Made by a program: the position numbers and the translations under genes. Positions 10,018-19,108 of a stretch of 64,000 nucleotides of DNA are shown piece after piece; position 1 is the stretch's first letter, and each line of letters starts with the position of its first letter. This DNA comes from Smaragdicoccus niigatensis DSM 44881 = NBRC 103563 (GTDB lineage Bacteria > Actinomycetota > Actinomycetes > Mycobacteriales > Mycobacteriaceae). Location of the stretch: assembly GCF_000380645.1 (NCBI RefSeq), contig NZ_AQXZ01000013.1:62001-126000 (forward strand), in the 5' to 3' direction. The notes under the pieces are model-generated. The model saw only the letters and a program-made list of their open reading frames with translations. It had not been told where the DNA came from and made no database searches.

Positions 10018-13000
10018 CTACGGCCCACACTCTGGTGCCCGGTAGATCTGACACAGGTGGTTGACCAACAGGTCGACCGAAATCGGGATCTCCAAATCAT
10101 TTCGCTTGGATGTGGATTCCAAGATGACGACGAGGTAGCCGCTCGATTCATAGGTCTGAATCGAGCGAAAATCGGCAGCTTGAATGACCGGCGTCCGATT
10201 TGCCATTACCAGTCGCCCAGTCGCAACGTCGAACAATTCGAAGGTGCCGTCCTTCGCGTAGATCACGAGGAGCGAGCCTTGATCGGCTAGCGCTATTCCC
10301 GAAACGTCTTGCAGCTGGGTCGTCAACGTTGCCTCGCTGTGCCACTGCATTCCTGCGGTACCGAACACCCGCACCAAATGGTCCCCCGCTGGCAGCCCGG
10401 CCGCGCGATCCCCAGATACAGCGACTGCGACGTTTGAGCCTCCTATGGCGTCCGGGAGTGGCCGAGAAGTCACGTCGTCCCCAGGTCCGGCGCGGCCCCA
10501 GGTGGTGACCATCAACGCCGAACCATCAGATGAGTCGGGCTCCCGCCTCCACATGATGCGCCCGAAGTCATGCCCAATTCCGTACTCGAGGATCTGCGCG
10601 CCTCGAGTCGGTCCGATCGGACGCCCGGTACGGCAGTCGACCCCATTCGACTCGGAAACCGCAATTGCCGTTTCGGCAGCCCTACGTGAACTCTCAAAGC
10701 CCGGGGACGGCACGTACTTCACGTCCCCAAGTGCGCACTCGGCTGCCGCCGGCGTCGTCTTTCCCGTCTGGTCGAGGAAGTACCCACGGGTTTCTCCGGT
10801 CACGTCCCGCAGAACTTCGCTGCCCGCTGGATGTACGGCGCGGATGTCGCCAAGCTTTCCGCGGCCCCAGTTCGCGATCTTCCCATCGCGGTCGATCGAT
10901 TCGGTGCGTTCGTAGTCAGCGACAATGCGACGTTCGCCGAGTGCGGTGACGTATTCCTGGTTTCCGTACATTCGCGTGGTCCAAGGGCGGCTTGCCCCCG
11001 GACTTGTCGATAACACCTCGATCGGCAGATCGCTCTGAAGGACTGCAACGAGCGACTCATCGACGCTGATGTCGACCGCATCAGCGCCCGAACCTCCGCG
11101 TATGACGACTCGTTTCCCGACGTCCGAAAATGCGATCGCCCCGTCCGCATTCACGACACCACAATCGGTACCCGCAGCCAGAAAGCCATTCACGTCGGTC
11201 GAACCGTCGAACGTCACGAGCGAACGTTTCTCGGGAAAAGTCCAGTTTCGGAGGAATACTGCCCGCCACTCGCCGCACGGACCGATGACCGCGTCATCGT
11301 CGGGATTGGTCGGAACGTGCCGCCAACCGGACTGCAGGGTTCTCCAGGAGTCTTGGGCAAGACCACCGACCAGCGTTTGATTGGCAACCACACCGGGCGG
11401 CCACACGATCGTCGCCATGTTGCGCCAAACCACGACGAACGAGCCATCAGACATCGGCTGGATTCGTGTGCGGTTATATGGACCCACAAATGCGTCCGTC
11501 GCGGCTTGTGCAAAGCCGGGGGTACCCACGATCCGGACCTCACCTGCGGAGTTCACCTCACCGATTGCCCCGGTGAACCCACTTGCGTCGATCTGCGGAA
11601 CACTGTCGACCGCGGCGGAGTCAGCCGCGACCTCGCTCACGGCATAGCGCCCAAGGCCCGGCACACCGAAAACCCACGTTTGACTGTCTCTTCGGACAAA
11701 CCACCTCTTCTGCCAGTCCACCGCAAAGGCCGAATCCGTTGGTTGCGAATAGACCCGCTCCGTTCCGCTCGGTGTGATCAGCCAGATTCCGCCAGGGCCC
11801 GCGAGCACTGTGACATCCGTACCTGGCCGGGCTGCCAAACTCGTTGCCCCGGCGATCCTGGTGATGTCGCCGTGGCTATCCAGGACGTACGCGGTATCCG
11901 TGCCGCCGGCGAACGCGACGGCGCCGTTGGTGGAGGCTGCGACCCGACACGATGTCGTTCGTCCTTGAAGTTCATGCACGTCGGATGTGTTGAAGGTGAT
12001 CACTACGGGCGTTGAGTCAGAGCGACACGCGACGGCCTGCGTCGGCGAAATCGGCACGATATCGCCGATCACGCCGCCGGAAATTCGAAATGAGTATTCC
12101 CTTTTCCCGGACTCGACTCCCCAGACTGCGAGGAAGGAGTCTTTCTGCGATGCCGACGAACCCCACGCGAGCAAATGCCGATGATCCGGTGAAAACTTCA
12201 CGTTCCTGGCGGAATACCCCGCCTCGTCTCTCGGAAAGTCGAACGCATGGATGAGGGTCGATGCGGCATCGGAAACAGCGAGGAGTGCAGCCCGGACACT
12301 TGCACTCGACGACAGATCCGCAGCCTCCAGAACCTTTCGAATGGCGAGCGAACTCGATCCTTGGGTAGCGAGAAGCGCCTGCGCCGCGTTCGCATCGGCC
12401 CGAGCCTGCGTTGCCTCGGAGTTGGCACGTCGCCAGTTCACGACGGCGGCGCCGCCCGAGGCGACCGCTACGACGAGAAGGATGGCAAGCGCCATCGCCA
12501 CCAGACGGGTCCGCCGTCGTCGACGCTGCTGGAAGTCCGCCTCCGCGAGCAGCAAATCCTCGGGCTTGGCACCCGCGATCGGCGCATAGAGTCCAACGAG
12601 AGCCGTCTCATCGGACCCGGCGAGAGAAACCTTGAGCTCCAACCACTTCTGCTCGGCCGGAAAAAGCCCCGACAGAGATGTCGGCAGTCCTTCCGGAAAC
12701 GCGAAGTTCTGATCGACTTCGTTCCATTCCAAATTGACGCGCGGATCGTGGCGAACGAGAAAGAAGCGACTCAGGTCGCCGCCGTGTCCAAGCCAGTATT
12801 CGATTTCTTTGTCCACCCACGGCGACTCCTTGGTACCGGTCGCGAGGAGGACGATCAGTGAACGCGAACTCTCGAGTGCGGACTTGATCTCCGCCTCGAG
12901 TTCTCCGGCGATCAGCGATTGAATGTCGAGGAACAGCGCAATCCGCCTGTCGGTACCGTGGCGCTTCGACAAAGAAACAAGTGCCCGCTGCAACTGCTTC

Positions 13001-13080
13001 GCCGCTTTGGCGGAGGTCGTGGTTCGGTAGGAAATGAACGCGTCATATCGGTACTGCCGGTCGCCAGCACCGTTCAACAT
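10018..13080 (-). CDS. TIR domain - transmembrane helix - beta-propeller protein
   Basis: 1020 residues. Residues about 11-150 form a TIR domain: YDAFISYR at the start, IALFLDIQ, LIVLLATGTKESPWVDKE with Glu at about 92 in the position often catalytic in NAD-cleaving TIRs, and WLEL. A basic stretch RRRRRTR (about 186-192) precedes one membrane helix (192-216), predicting TIR inside and the rest outside. A helical linker rich in Ala/Gln/Asp (217-275) of the sort found before WD40-like propellers leads into some 740 residues of beta-rich repeats (for example NVKFSPDHRHLLAWG, FLAVWGVESGK). ATG at 13080 overlaps the upstream propeller lipoprotein by seven bases. Inferred role: membrane sensor with an intracellular TIR effector; defence or signalling is unproven. 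Confidence 0.82.
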   Translation of the reverse strand: MLNGAGDRQYRYDAFISYRTTTSAKAAKQLQRALVSLSKRHGTDRRIALFLDIQSLIAGELEAEIKSALESSRSLIVLLATGTKESPWVDKEIEYWLGHGGDLSRFFLVRHDPRVNLEWNEVDQNFAFPEGLPTSLSGLFPAEQKWLELKVSLAGSDETALVGLYAPIAGAKPEDLLLAEADFQQRRRRRTRLVAMALAILLVVAVASGGAAVVNWRRANSEATQARADANAAQALLATQGSSSLAIRKVLEAADLSSSASVRAALLAVSDAASTLIHAFDFPRDEAGYSARNVKFSPDHRHLLAWGSSASQKDSFLAVWGVESGKREYSFRISGGVIGDIVPISPTQAVACRSDSTPVVITFNTSDVHELQGRTTSCRVAASTNGAVAFAGGTDTAYVLDSHGDITRIAGATSLAARPGTDVTVLAGPGGIWLITPSGTERVYSQPTDSAFAVDWQKRWFVRRDSQTWVFGVPGLGRYAVSEVAADSAAVDSVPQIDASGFTGAIGEVNSAGEVRIVGTPGFAQAATDAFVGPYNRTRIQPMSDGSFVVVWRNMATIVWPPGVVANQTLVGGLAQDSWRTLQSGWRHVPTNPDDDAVIGPCGEWRAVFLRNWTFPEKRSLVTFDGSTDVNGFLAAGTDCGVVNADGAIAFSDVGKRVVIRGGSGADAVDISVDESLVAVLQSDLPIEVLSTSPGASRPWTTRMYGNQEYVTALGERRIVADYERTESIDRDGKIANWGRGKLGDIRAVHPAGSEVLRDVTGETRGYFLDQTGKTTPAAAECALGDVKYVPSPGFESSRRAAETAIAVSESNGVDCRTGRPIGPTRGAQILEYGIGHDFGRIMWRREPDSSDGSALMVTTWGRAGPGDDVTSRPLPDAIGGSNVAVAVSGDRAAGLPAGDHLVRVFGTAGMQWHSEATLTTQLQDVSGIALADQGSLLVIYAKDGTFELFDVATGRLVMANRTPVIQAADFRSIQTYESSGYLVVILESTSKRNDLEIPISVDLLVNHLCQIYRAPECGP

Positions 13081-14224
13081 TCGAGTCCTCCGGCGGTCGC
13101 GGTCACAATGTGGCCCGACTGCGCAATGACGCGGCTACCGTTCTTCGAATACTGGATCACCGGAGGCATGCTCTTGACCCCAGTGCCTTGCCCGAGCCGG
13201 TCATCGCAGGTTGGACCGATGAGGTCGAACGGATCAGCCCCACTGACTTTGCGATCAGAGAAGTGCTGTGACGCTACGTCGTAGTCACGCTCCCAGATGG
13301 CGGGGTCGTGGTCACAGCCTTTCGGGACGGACGCGTGGAGTTCGCCACGAGCAATCACGGTGTCCCCACGCCAGCGCAGTTGGTTGAGGTAGAACCACGA
13401 CTTCTTGGCGGCCGTGTCGGCTGGCGGCAGGTCAGGTTTGGTGTTGAGTTCTCGCATTGCCGCGAGATCGAAAACCCGCAGCCATGCGTGCGAATAGCAC
13501 GCATGGCTGCGGACCCGTAGGCCGCGAGCGCGACGTACTGCCTGTTCGGGGACACAGTCTGTAGCGTGGTTCGCCCGTCAACGACAACATGATCGAGCAG
13601 TGCGCCCGCACGAGAGTATTTAGCTATGACGTCAGGCCCACCGCGCGCGGTACCGTTGCTCGCGACGTAGGCCACCACAACGTCGTCTTCCGAGATTCGA
13701 ATGACCTTCGGAGCCGACAGATCCTCATTTGGAAGGCCATTGGACGGTCCGGCGAAGCGCTGCATCGATGTGGAGGCGATCTCGCGAAGTTGATCGTCGA
13801 ACTCAACTATGTCGAATCCAAGTGCTGCGCCTCCGTTCGCCCGGGTCGCGAACAGGTGCTCTCCATACGCTCCGACAGATGAGCAGAACGCGCAGTCGGT
13901 GGCCTTTTGTTCACCTTCCGCTGTAACCAGCGCTAGAGTCTCATTCCCGATCAACGCCATCTTGCCTGGGGAGACTTCCGCCCAACCGATGTGGTTCCAC
14001 CCAACGTGGACGTAGTCATTTCCCTGAAAAGACGGAAGCCGGGTCGTCTTCTCGGCGGTGGCCACCAACCAACCGGTCTGGTCGATGACGACCCCGAAGC
14101 CTGGCTTCGGGGGTGGCCCTCCATGCGAACACGCGGTAAGCGCGACAGCGACGGCGACTACCAACACACGCACCCGAGCAGCGGATCGCCACAGCTGTCG
14201 GGATTCCGTCCTCGCCCATCCCAC
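13074..14224 (-). pseudogene. Propeller-like lipoprotein, frameshifted
   Basis: Two overlapping minus-strand frames together make one protein. The first has a signal peptide ending in lipobox LTAC (ACSHGG) and propeller-like strands up to VSPNRQYVALAAYGS (about 13515). The second resumes with HAWLRVFDLAAMRELN and runs to a Cys stop at 13074. The join needs a shift of one base and falls within a perfect hairpin at 13476-13512. GTG at 14224 is the likeliest start; a TTG at 14290 is also in frame. Its end overlaps the TIR gene start by seven bases, so the pair is an operon, with a surface lipoprotein and a membrane TIR partner. A sequencing error at the hairpin would restore an intact gene. No slippery heptamer supports programmed shifting. 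Confidence 0.7.
13476..13512. repeat. Perfect 16-bp hairpin at the frameshift
   Basis: CCGCAGCCATGCGTGC (13476-13491), loop GAATA, then GCACGCATGGCTGCGG (13497-13512): sixteen paired bases without mismatch and a 5-base loop, inside the lipoprotein reading frame. No T-run follows, so it is not an obvious terminator. Confidence 0.9.
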
Positions 14225-14312
14225 ACGATTATGAAAGAGCCGGGATCGATTGACTTTCGGGAAATCGTTGAATCCGGCCCAAGAGGGCAATCGGGCTTGG
14301 ACTCACAGGAAG

Positions 14313-14324
14313 TACGGTAATCGC
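14313..14324 (+). promoter_or_regulatory. Leaderless -10 element for the FAD oxidase gene
   Basis: TACGGT at 14313-14318 lies six bases before GTG at 14325. An AGGA at 14307-14310 is too far upstream to be a convincing ribosome binding site, so leaderless initiation is more likely. Confidence 0.4.
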
Positions 14325-15683
14325 GTGAGCCTCAGCGATCTGATTGCCCAGTTGCCCGACGGGTCTGTGATCACCGACCCATCGATCATGGAGGGGTACC
14401 GCCAAGACTGGGCGAAGATCCCCGGTGCCGGAGTTCCGCTAGCAGTCGTCCGGCCACTGACGACCGAGCACGTCCAGGCGGCCGTCCGCTGGGCCGCCGC
14501 GACGAACACCCCCATCGTGCCGCGCGGCGCCGGTACCGGCGTCTCCGGCGGTGCCACTGCGGTCAACGGCGGGATCGTGATCTCGACCGAGCGCATGCGC
14601 GAGATCACCGTCGACCCGATCACACGCACCGCGGTCGCACAGCCGGGCCTGCTCAACGCAGAGGTCAAGAAGGCGGTGGCCGCGCACGGACTCTGGTACC
14701 CGCCGGACCCGTCGTCGTTCGAAATCTGCAGCATCGGCGGCAACGTGGCCACGAACGCGGGCGGGCTGTGCTGCGTGAAGTACGGCGTCACCACGGACTA
14801 CATCCTCGGTCTCGTCGTCGTCCTCGCCGACGGGCGCGCGGTCCGTCTCGGCGGTCCCCACCTCAAGGACTCGGCGGGACTGTCGTTGACGAAGCTTTTC
14901 GTCGGCAGCGAGGGAACGCTCGGCATCGTCACGGAGATCACCGTCCGACTGATCCCTGCACAGCTTGTGCAGGCCACGGTCGTCGCGACGTTCGGCAGCC
15001 TCGCCGACGCCTGCCAGGCCGTCCTCGACATCACCATGAAGATGCGGCCGTCGATGCTCGAGTTCATGGACAAGGCGACGATCAACGCGGTCGAGGACGA
15101 CATGCGGATGGATCTCGACCGAACCGCCGAGGCGATGCTCGTCGCTCGCTCCGACGCTCCCGGCGATTACGCCGCGGTCGAAGCCGAGACGATGGCCGAG
15201 ATCTTCCGGAACCGGAATGCCACGGAAGTCTTCGTCACCGACGACCCGGACGAGGGTGAAGCGTTCACGGCGGCACGCCGGTCCGCGTTCCACGCGATGG
15301 GCAAGAAGGGCTACGTCCTGTTCGAAGATGTCGGAGTTGCGATCCCGAAACTCGGAGATCTCGTGGTCGGCGTGGAGAAGATCGGACTCGACCACAACGT
15401 CCGGGTCGCCACGGTGGCCCACGCCGGCGACGGCAACACGCACCCGATGATCGTGTTCGACGAGACCAATGCGGCTGAGGTCGAGCGCGCGCACCTCGCG
15501 TTCGGCGCGATCATGGATCTCGCGATCGGACTCGGGGGCACGATCACCGGCGAGCACGGTGTCGGCCGCTTGAAGAAGGCGTGGTTGCCGAACCAGCTCG
15601 GCGAAGACGTCATGGACTTAACCCGACGCATCAAGAACGCGCTCGATCCGCAAGGGATTTTGAACCCGGGCTCGGTGGTTTAG
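14325..15683 (+). CDS. FAD-linked oxidase, GlcD / D-lactate dehydrogenase type
   Basis: 452 residues from GTG 14325 (VSLSDLIAQLPDGSVI). The PCMH-type FAD-binding domain covers about residues 40-220 with PRGAGTGVSGGATAVNGG for FAD phosphate binding and GGLCCVKYGVTTDYILGL. The C-terminal cap domain ends with HAGDGNTHP near 365 and GTITGEHGVGRLK near 410, both hallmark metal/substrate motifs of the glycolate oxidase GlcD group. It oxidises a 2-hydroxyacid to a 2-oxoacid; D-lactate, D-2-hydroxyglutarate and glycolate are all possible. It is divergent from the propeller/TIR pair and followed closely by a GNAT gene. Confidence 0.88.
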   Translation: MSLSDLIAQLPDGSVITDPSIMEGYRQDWAKIPGAGVPLAVVRPLTTEHVQAAVRWAAATNTPIVPRGAGTGVSGGATAVNGGIVISTERMREITVDPITRTAVAQPGLLNAEVKKAVAAHGLWYPPDPSSFEICSIGGNVATNAGGLCCVKYGVTTDYILGLVVVLADGRAVRLGGPHLKDSAGLSLTKLFVGSEGTLGIVTEITVRLIPAQLVQATVVATFGSLADACQAVLDITMKMRPSMLEFMDKATINAVEDDMRMDLDRTAEAMLVARSDAPGDYAAVEAETMAEIFRNRNATEVFVTDDPDEGEAFTAARRSAFHAMGKKGYVLFEDVGVAIPKLGDLVVGVEKIGLDHNVRVATVAHAGDGNTHPMIVFDETNAAEVERAHLAFGAIMDLAIGLGGTITGEHGVGRLKKAWLPNQLGEDVMDLTRRIKNALDPQGILNPGSVV

Positions 15684-15687
15684 CGAC

Positions 15688-16221
15688 GTGCCCGACTTGA
15701 TCGCGCCCGACGCCGCTCTGCACAGCGCGTGGCTGGAAGCGCACATTGAGTGGGGCCCCGGTGCGCACGAAGACGGATTCGGACTGCAACCATCGGACCA
15801 CGTCTGCTCGGAGTCGGGTTTCGCCGCCTGGGTGGATCGTCTGAGGAGCGCATCTGTTCTGGATTCGACAGGAGCTCTCCGGTCCGCGTGCACCTATCGA
15901 TGGATAGTCGAGTCCGGTCAGGTACTTGGCGGCATCGCTCTTCGACACGAACACAACGACATCGTCGAGTGGGCCGGCCATATCGGCTACGGAATTCGAC
16001 CGTCTGCGCGCGGTCGCGGGCTCGCCACCTGGGCCCTGGGCCAGATGCTCGAAGCGGCACGACAAAGTCGCATGGACCGTGTACTGGTCGTCTGTGCGGA
16101 TGACAACGCTGCATCCGCGAAGACGATCGAGCGCAACGGCGGCATCCTCGAAGGCGTCCGAGCTACGCCACTCGGGCCCGCACGGCGCTATTGGGTGAAC
16201 ATCGGAACAGGGCCTAGCTAA
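15688..16221 (+). CDS. GNAT N-acetyltransferase
   Basis: 177 residues with GTG start four bases after the FAD oxidase stop. The acetyl-CoA loop is IGYGIRPSARGRGLATWALGQML (about 102-124, containing the R/Q-x-x-G-x-G/A pattern as RGRGLA), followed by VLVVCADDNAASAKTIERNGG, the typical last helix. The N-terminal part (SGFAAWVDRL) resembles acetyltransferases of small metabolites or antibiotics such as streptothricin acetyltransferase relatives, but no substrate can be named. Confidence 0.87.
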   Translation: MPDLIAPDAALHSAWLEAHIEWGPGAHEDGFGLQPSDHVCSESGFAAWVDRLRSASVLDSTGALRSACTYRWIVESGQVLGGIALRHEHNDIVEWAGHIGYGIRPSARGRGLATWALGQMLEAARQSRMDRVLVVCADDNAASAKTIERNGGILEGVRATPLGPARRYWVNIGTGPS

Positions 16222-16223
16222 TG

Positions 16224-16263
16224 TAGATCGATCAGTCTACTCTGCAATAGACCGATCGATCTA
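16224..16263. promoter_or_regulatory. Tandem palindromic operators (TetR-like) before the crotonase operon
   Basis: TAGATCGATCAGTCTA (16224-16239) and TAGACCGATCGATCTA (16248-16263) are each imperfect palindromes of the form TAGA-N2-GATC-N2-TCTA, and are reverse complements of each other except for one position. Centre spacing is 24 bp. They fill the 56-bp gap before the crotonase start at 16278, a position suited to repression. The form resembles TetR-family operators; the cognate regulator is not identifiable here. Confidence 0.6.
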
Positions 16264-16277
16264 TTTAGGGGTTCTCG

Positions 16278-17090
16278 ATGCCGCTCGTCACCACCGAACG
16301 CTCCGGCCACGTCCTGACCATCTCGCTCAACCGCGACGAGAAGCTCAACGCGTTCAACTACCCGATGCTGCGCGAACTCGCCGAGGCGTACACCGAGCTC
16401 GCCCAGGACAAGACCCTGCGGGTCGGCGTTCTGCGTGCCAACGGACGGTACTTCACCAGCGGGCTCGACCTGGGCGAACTGTTCCCCGAGCTGTACAAAG
16501 AGGCAATTGCCAAGGCGATTCCCTTCTTTGAACCGGTCAAGGGCCTCGTCCCCAAGGGCGGTGTCGACCCGTTCGGGATCACGACCGACCCGTGCCCGAA
16601 GCCCATCGTCTCGGCCGTCGAGGGTCGGGTCTTCACCCTCGGTATCGAACTCCTGCTTGCCGCCAGCATCAACGTCGCGAGCACGTCCGCATCGTTTACG
16701 CAGTACGAAGTGAGCCGCGGGCTCTTTCCGTTTGGCGGCGGAACCGTGCGCTGGCCGCTCGCGGTCGGCACCCACAACGCCAATCGCTGGACCCTGACCG
16801 GCGAGGAATTCGGCGCCGAAGAGGCCTACCGCATCGGCCTCATCCAGGAGCTTGTCGAGGTGGGGAAAGCCGACGAGAAGGCCCACGAGTTGGCGAACAC
16901 GATCGCCCGCCAGGCTCCTCTGGGCGTTCAGACCGTCTTGCGGAACGGACGGATCGCACAGAACAAGGGCGCTTCCACAGCACTCGCCAAGACCCGCAGT
17001 GAGTTCGTGAAGATCCTGATGAGCAAGGACATTCGGCGCGGGTTCGCCGCGTTCAAGAAACGCGAAGAAGCCGTCTTCGAGGGCGACTAA
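16278..17090 (+). CDS. Crotonase-fold (enoyl-CoA hydratase/isomerase family) protein
   Basis: 270 residues behind AGGGG. N-terminal ISLNRDEKLNAFNYPMLREL is the crotonase opening; the oxyanion region NGRYFTSGLDLGELF is present. The usual Gly-rich segment around residue 115 reads VEGRVFTLGIELLLAAS, with no obvious pair of catalytic glutamates of classic hydratases, so hydratase, isomerase or another crotonase reaction is possible. It heads an apparent operon with a DUF6670-like protein and an alpha/beta hydrolase under the palindromes at 16224-16263, suggesting breakdown of a CoA-activated substrate. Confidence 0.87.
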   Translation: MPLVTTERSGHVLTISLNRDEKLNAFNYPMLRELAEAYTELAQDKTLRVGVLRANGRYFTSGLDLGELFPELYKEAIAKAIPFFEPVKGLVPKGGVDPFGITTDPCPKPIVSAVEGRVFTLGIELLLAASINVASTSASFTQYEVSRGLFPFGGGTVRWPLAVGTHNANRWTLTGEEFGAEEAYRIGLIQELVEVGKADEKAHELANTIARQAPLGVQTVLRNGRIAQNKGASTALAKTRSEFVKILMSKDIRRGFAAFKKREEAVFEGD

Positions 17091-17100
17091 AGGAACACTT

Positions 17101-18219
17101 ATGACCACTCCACGACCGAACATTGCCTGGCGTGCGGTTAAACCCGCGGTGATGCGCCTCCTGCCCAAGCTCTCTGGGTCGGCGATTCGTGCAACAAATC
17201 GCCCGTTCACGCAGACGTCGATCCTGAAGCCGCATGTCGGCGGGCACCGATACGGGTGGACTCACTACGGCGTGATGATTCCCGACCTTCCGGAACCTCA
17301 CCGGTACTTCAGCACGATGATCATCGCGGGCTTGCCTGGAGCGACCGCGTTCGACAACGACAACGGAGTCACCACGAGCCCGCGCGACACCGTCACCGTT
17401 TCGGTGTCCACGGCCGCGCCAGGTGCGGCGTTCTATCGCGCATATTCGATGACCGAGCAATGCGATCTTCGTGCCGACGGGTCCGTGTTGGACTTCGGCA
17501 AGGACGTCGTCATCAGCGGTACGTACCCGAACTTCGAGGTGTCGGTTCGTGCGGAGAACTTCGCAGCCGAGCTTCACTTGCGCGGAACCGGACAAGTCGC
17601 GTGGTTTGCGCGGATGCCGATCTATGACCACCTCAGCTTGTGCGTCGAATACGACGGGTGGATCTCTGTCGGAAACGACCGCACCGAGGTCAGCGGCGTC
17701 GGAACCTTCGAGTACGCCGCGTGCGTGGGAATGCATGGTCTGCTTGACAGGCAGTTGACGGCGTCGAACAAGGCGCCGCTCGACTTCTTCACCTATCAGG
17801 TCATCGCCATCGGGGAACGCGCACAACTACTTCTGGCCGACGTGCACGCCATGGGCGAACCTCTCGTGACCGTGGCGTACCACCGGGCCGTGGGCGAACC
17901 AACATGGGTCACCCATCGGGATGTGCGTTTCGAGGTCGTCGAATACGCGGCCGAAACGACCGTCGACCCGTACGGGAATCACATGCGGCTACCGGTCCGC
18001 TTCAGATGGACGGCCGGCAGCGAACTGACCGTTGACGGAGTCGTCGATTCGCCACCACGATTCGGTGTCGGACTCGGCTACATCCTCGGTTACCGCTGCC
18101 AGGGCACGTACCGCGGCACGTCGTTCGAAGCGCGGGGATACATGGAGTACATCGACAAGGAAGCCGCCAACCGTGCGGCACCGGACTTCGTGCACACCCG
18201 CACCGCCGAGAGGAACTGA
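17101..18219 (+). CDS. Conserved beta-rich protein, DUF6670-like
   Basis: 372 residues, ATG eleven bases after the crotonase stop with AAAGGAAC upstream. No signal peptide. The sequence is largely beta-strand with pairs of lipocalin-like segments (GHRYGWTHYGVMIPDLPEPH near 40-60; GGY/FHxE-like motifs; GYRCQGTYRGTSFEARGYMEY near the end). The family is met in mycolic-acid actinomycetes and called DUF6670 as far as I recall; function is unknown. Position between a crotonase and a hydrolase suggests lipid or sterol catabolism. Confidence 0.7.
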   Translation: MTTPRPNIAWRAVKPAVMRLLPKLSGSAIRATNRPFTQTSILKPHVGGHRYGWTHYGVMIPDLPEPHRYFSTMIIAGLPGATAFDNDNGVTTSPRDTVTVSVSTAAPGAAFYRAYSMTEQCDLRADGSVLDFGKDVVISGTYPNFEVSVRAENFAAELHLRGTGQVAWFARMPIYDHLSLCVEYDGWISVGNDRTEVSGVGTFEYAACVGMHGLLDRQLTASNKAPLDFFTYQVIAIGERAQLLLADVHAMGEPLVTVAYHRAVGEPTWVTHRDVRFEVVEYAAETTVDPYGNHMRLPVRFRWTAGSELTVDGVVDSPPRFGVGLGYILGYRCQGTYRGTSFEARGYMEYIDKEAANRAAPDFVHTRTAERN

Positions 18220-18221
18220 TC

Positions 18222-19103
18222 GTGACCGATCGTTTGGACACTTCCCAGCCCCCGCGCATCGATGGTGTGCGCCGCAGCTTCATCACCGCCCGTGGAGTCC
18301 GGTTCCATGTGACCGAGGCGGGGCAAGGCACTCCCGTTCTTGCCCTTCACGGTTGGCCGGCACACCACTACGCATATCGCGACCTGTTGGCAAACCCGCC
18401 GGCCGGGCTCCGAATCATCGCTCCCGACTTGCCGGGCTACGGATGGTCGGGACCGGCACCACACAAGTGGGCCAAGCAGGACGTCGCCGATGACCTCATC
18501 GCGTTGATGGACGCCCTCGACCTGAATCAGGTGATGCTCCTCGGACACGACTGGGGGGCTTACATCGGTTGGCTCATGGTGTTGGGCGCCGAGCATCGGT
18601 TCAGCGGGTTCATACCCCTGGCAATGCCGCACCCGTGGGCGTGGCCGGTGGGACTGCGGCATGCGTGGCGCCTAGCGCACATGGCACCGATGGCAACCGC
18701 AGGCTCAGCGTTGATGCGGAACACACCGTTCGTCGAACAGACGTATCGCCTCGCAGCTGACAAACGATCAGCGATCACCGGACCAGACATCGAATGGTTC
18801 GCCGATCGCTTCCGCGACCCGGTATGCGCCCAGGCTTCTCAGGACACGTATCGAACCTTCCTCACACGCGAGGTCTATGCCCTGGCCGGACCGCGGGAAC
18901 GACGCCGGGTTGGCATCCCGGTCCGCACAGTGCTCGGCGCGAACGACCCGGCCCTGCACACGTCGCTGGCCTCGCCGCACACCGCATTGGCGGACGACTA
19001 CGACCTACGCGTGGTCGAGCGCTGCGGACACTTCGTCCCTGACGAGCGCCCCGACGTCGTCAGAGAGGTTCTGACCGCAATGGCGGCTCCATTGGCGGTG
19101 TGA
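18222..19103 (+). CDS. Alpha/beta hydrolase, epoxide hydrolase/dehalogenase type
   Basis: 293 residues, GTG start two bases after the DUF6670 stop. HGWP at 43-46 forms the oxyanion hole, the nucleophile is Asp at about 110 in GHDWGAYIGW (Asp rather than Ser, as in epoxide hydrolases and haloalkane dehalogenases), and the catalytic His is in VVERCGHFVPDERPD near 263. It likely opens an epoxide or removes a halide from a hydrophobic substrate. Third gene of the 16.3-19.1 kb operon; converges with the P450 gene with five bases between. Confidence 0.86.
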   Translation: MTDRLDTSQPPRIDGVRRSFITARGVRFHVTEAGQGTPVLALHGWPAHHYAYRDLLANPPAGLRIIAPDLPGYGWSGPAPHKWAKQDVADDLIALMDALDLNQVMLLGHDWGAYIGWLMVLGAEHRFSGFIPLAMPHPWAWPVGLRHAWRLAHMAPMATAGSALMRNTPFVEQTYRLAADKRSAITGPDIEWFADRFRDPVCAQASQDTYRTFLTREVYALAGPRERRRVGIPVRTVLGANDPALHTSLASPHTALADDYDLRVVERCGHFVPDERPDVVREVLTAMAAPLAV

Positions 19104-19108
19104 CCGCG

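Noticed and set aside
13478-13510. Programmed -1 frameshifting in the propeller lipoprotein.
   Set aside because: The sequence before the hairpin lacks a slippery heptamer, so mutation or sequencing error is more likely.
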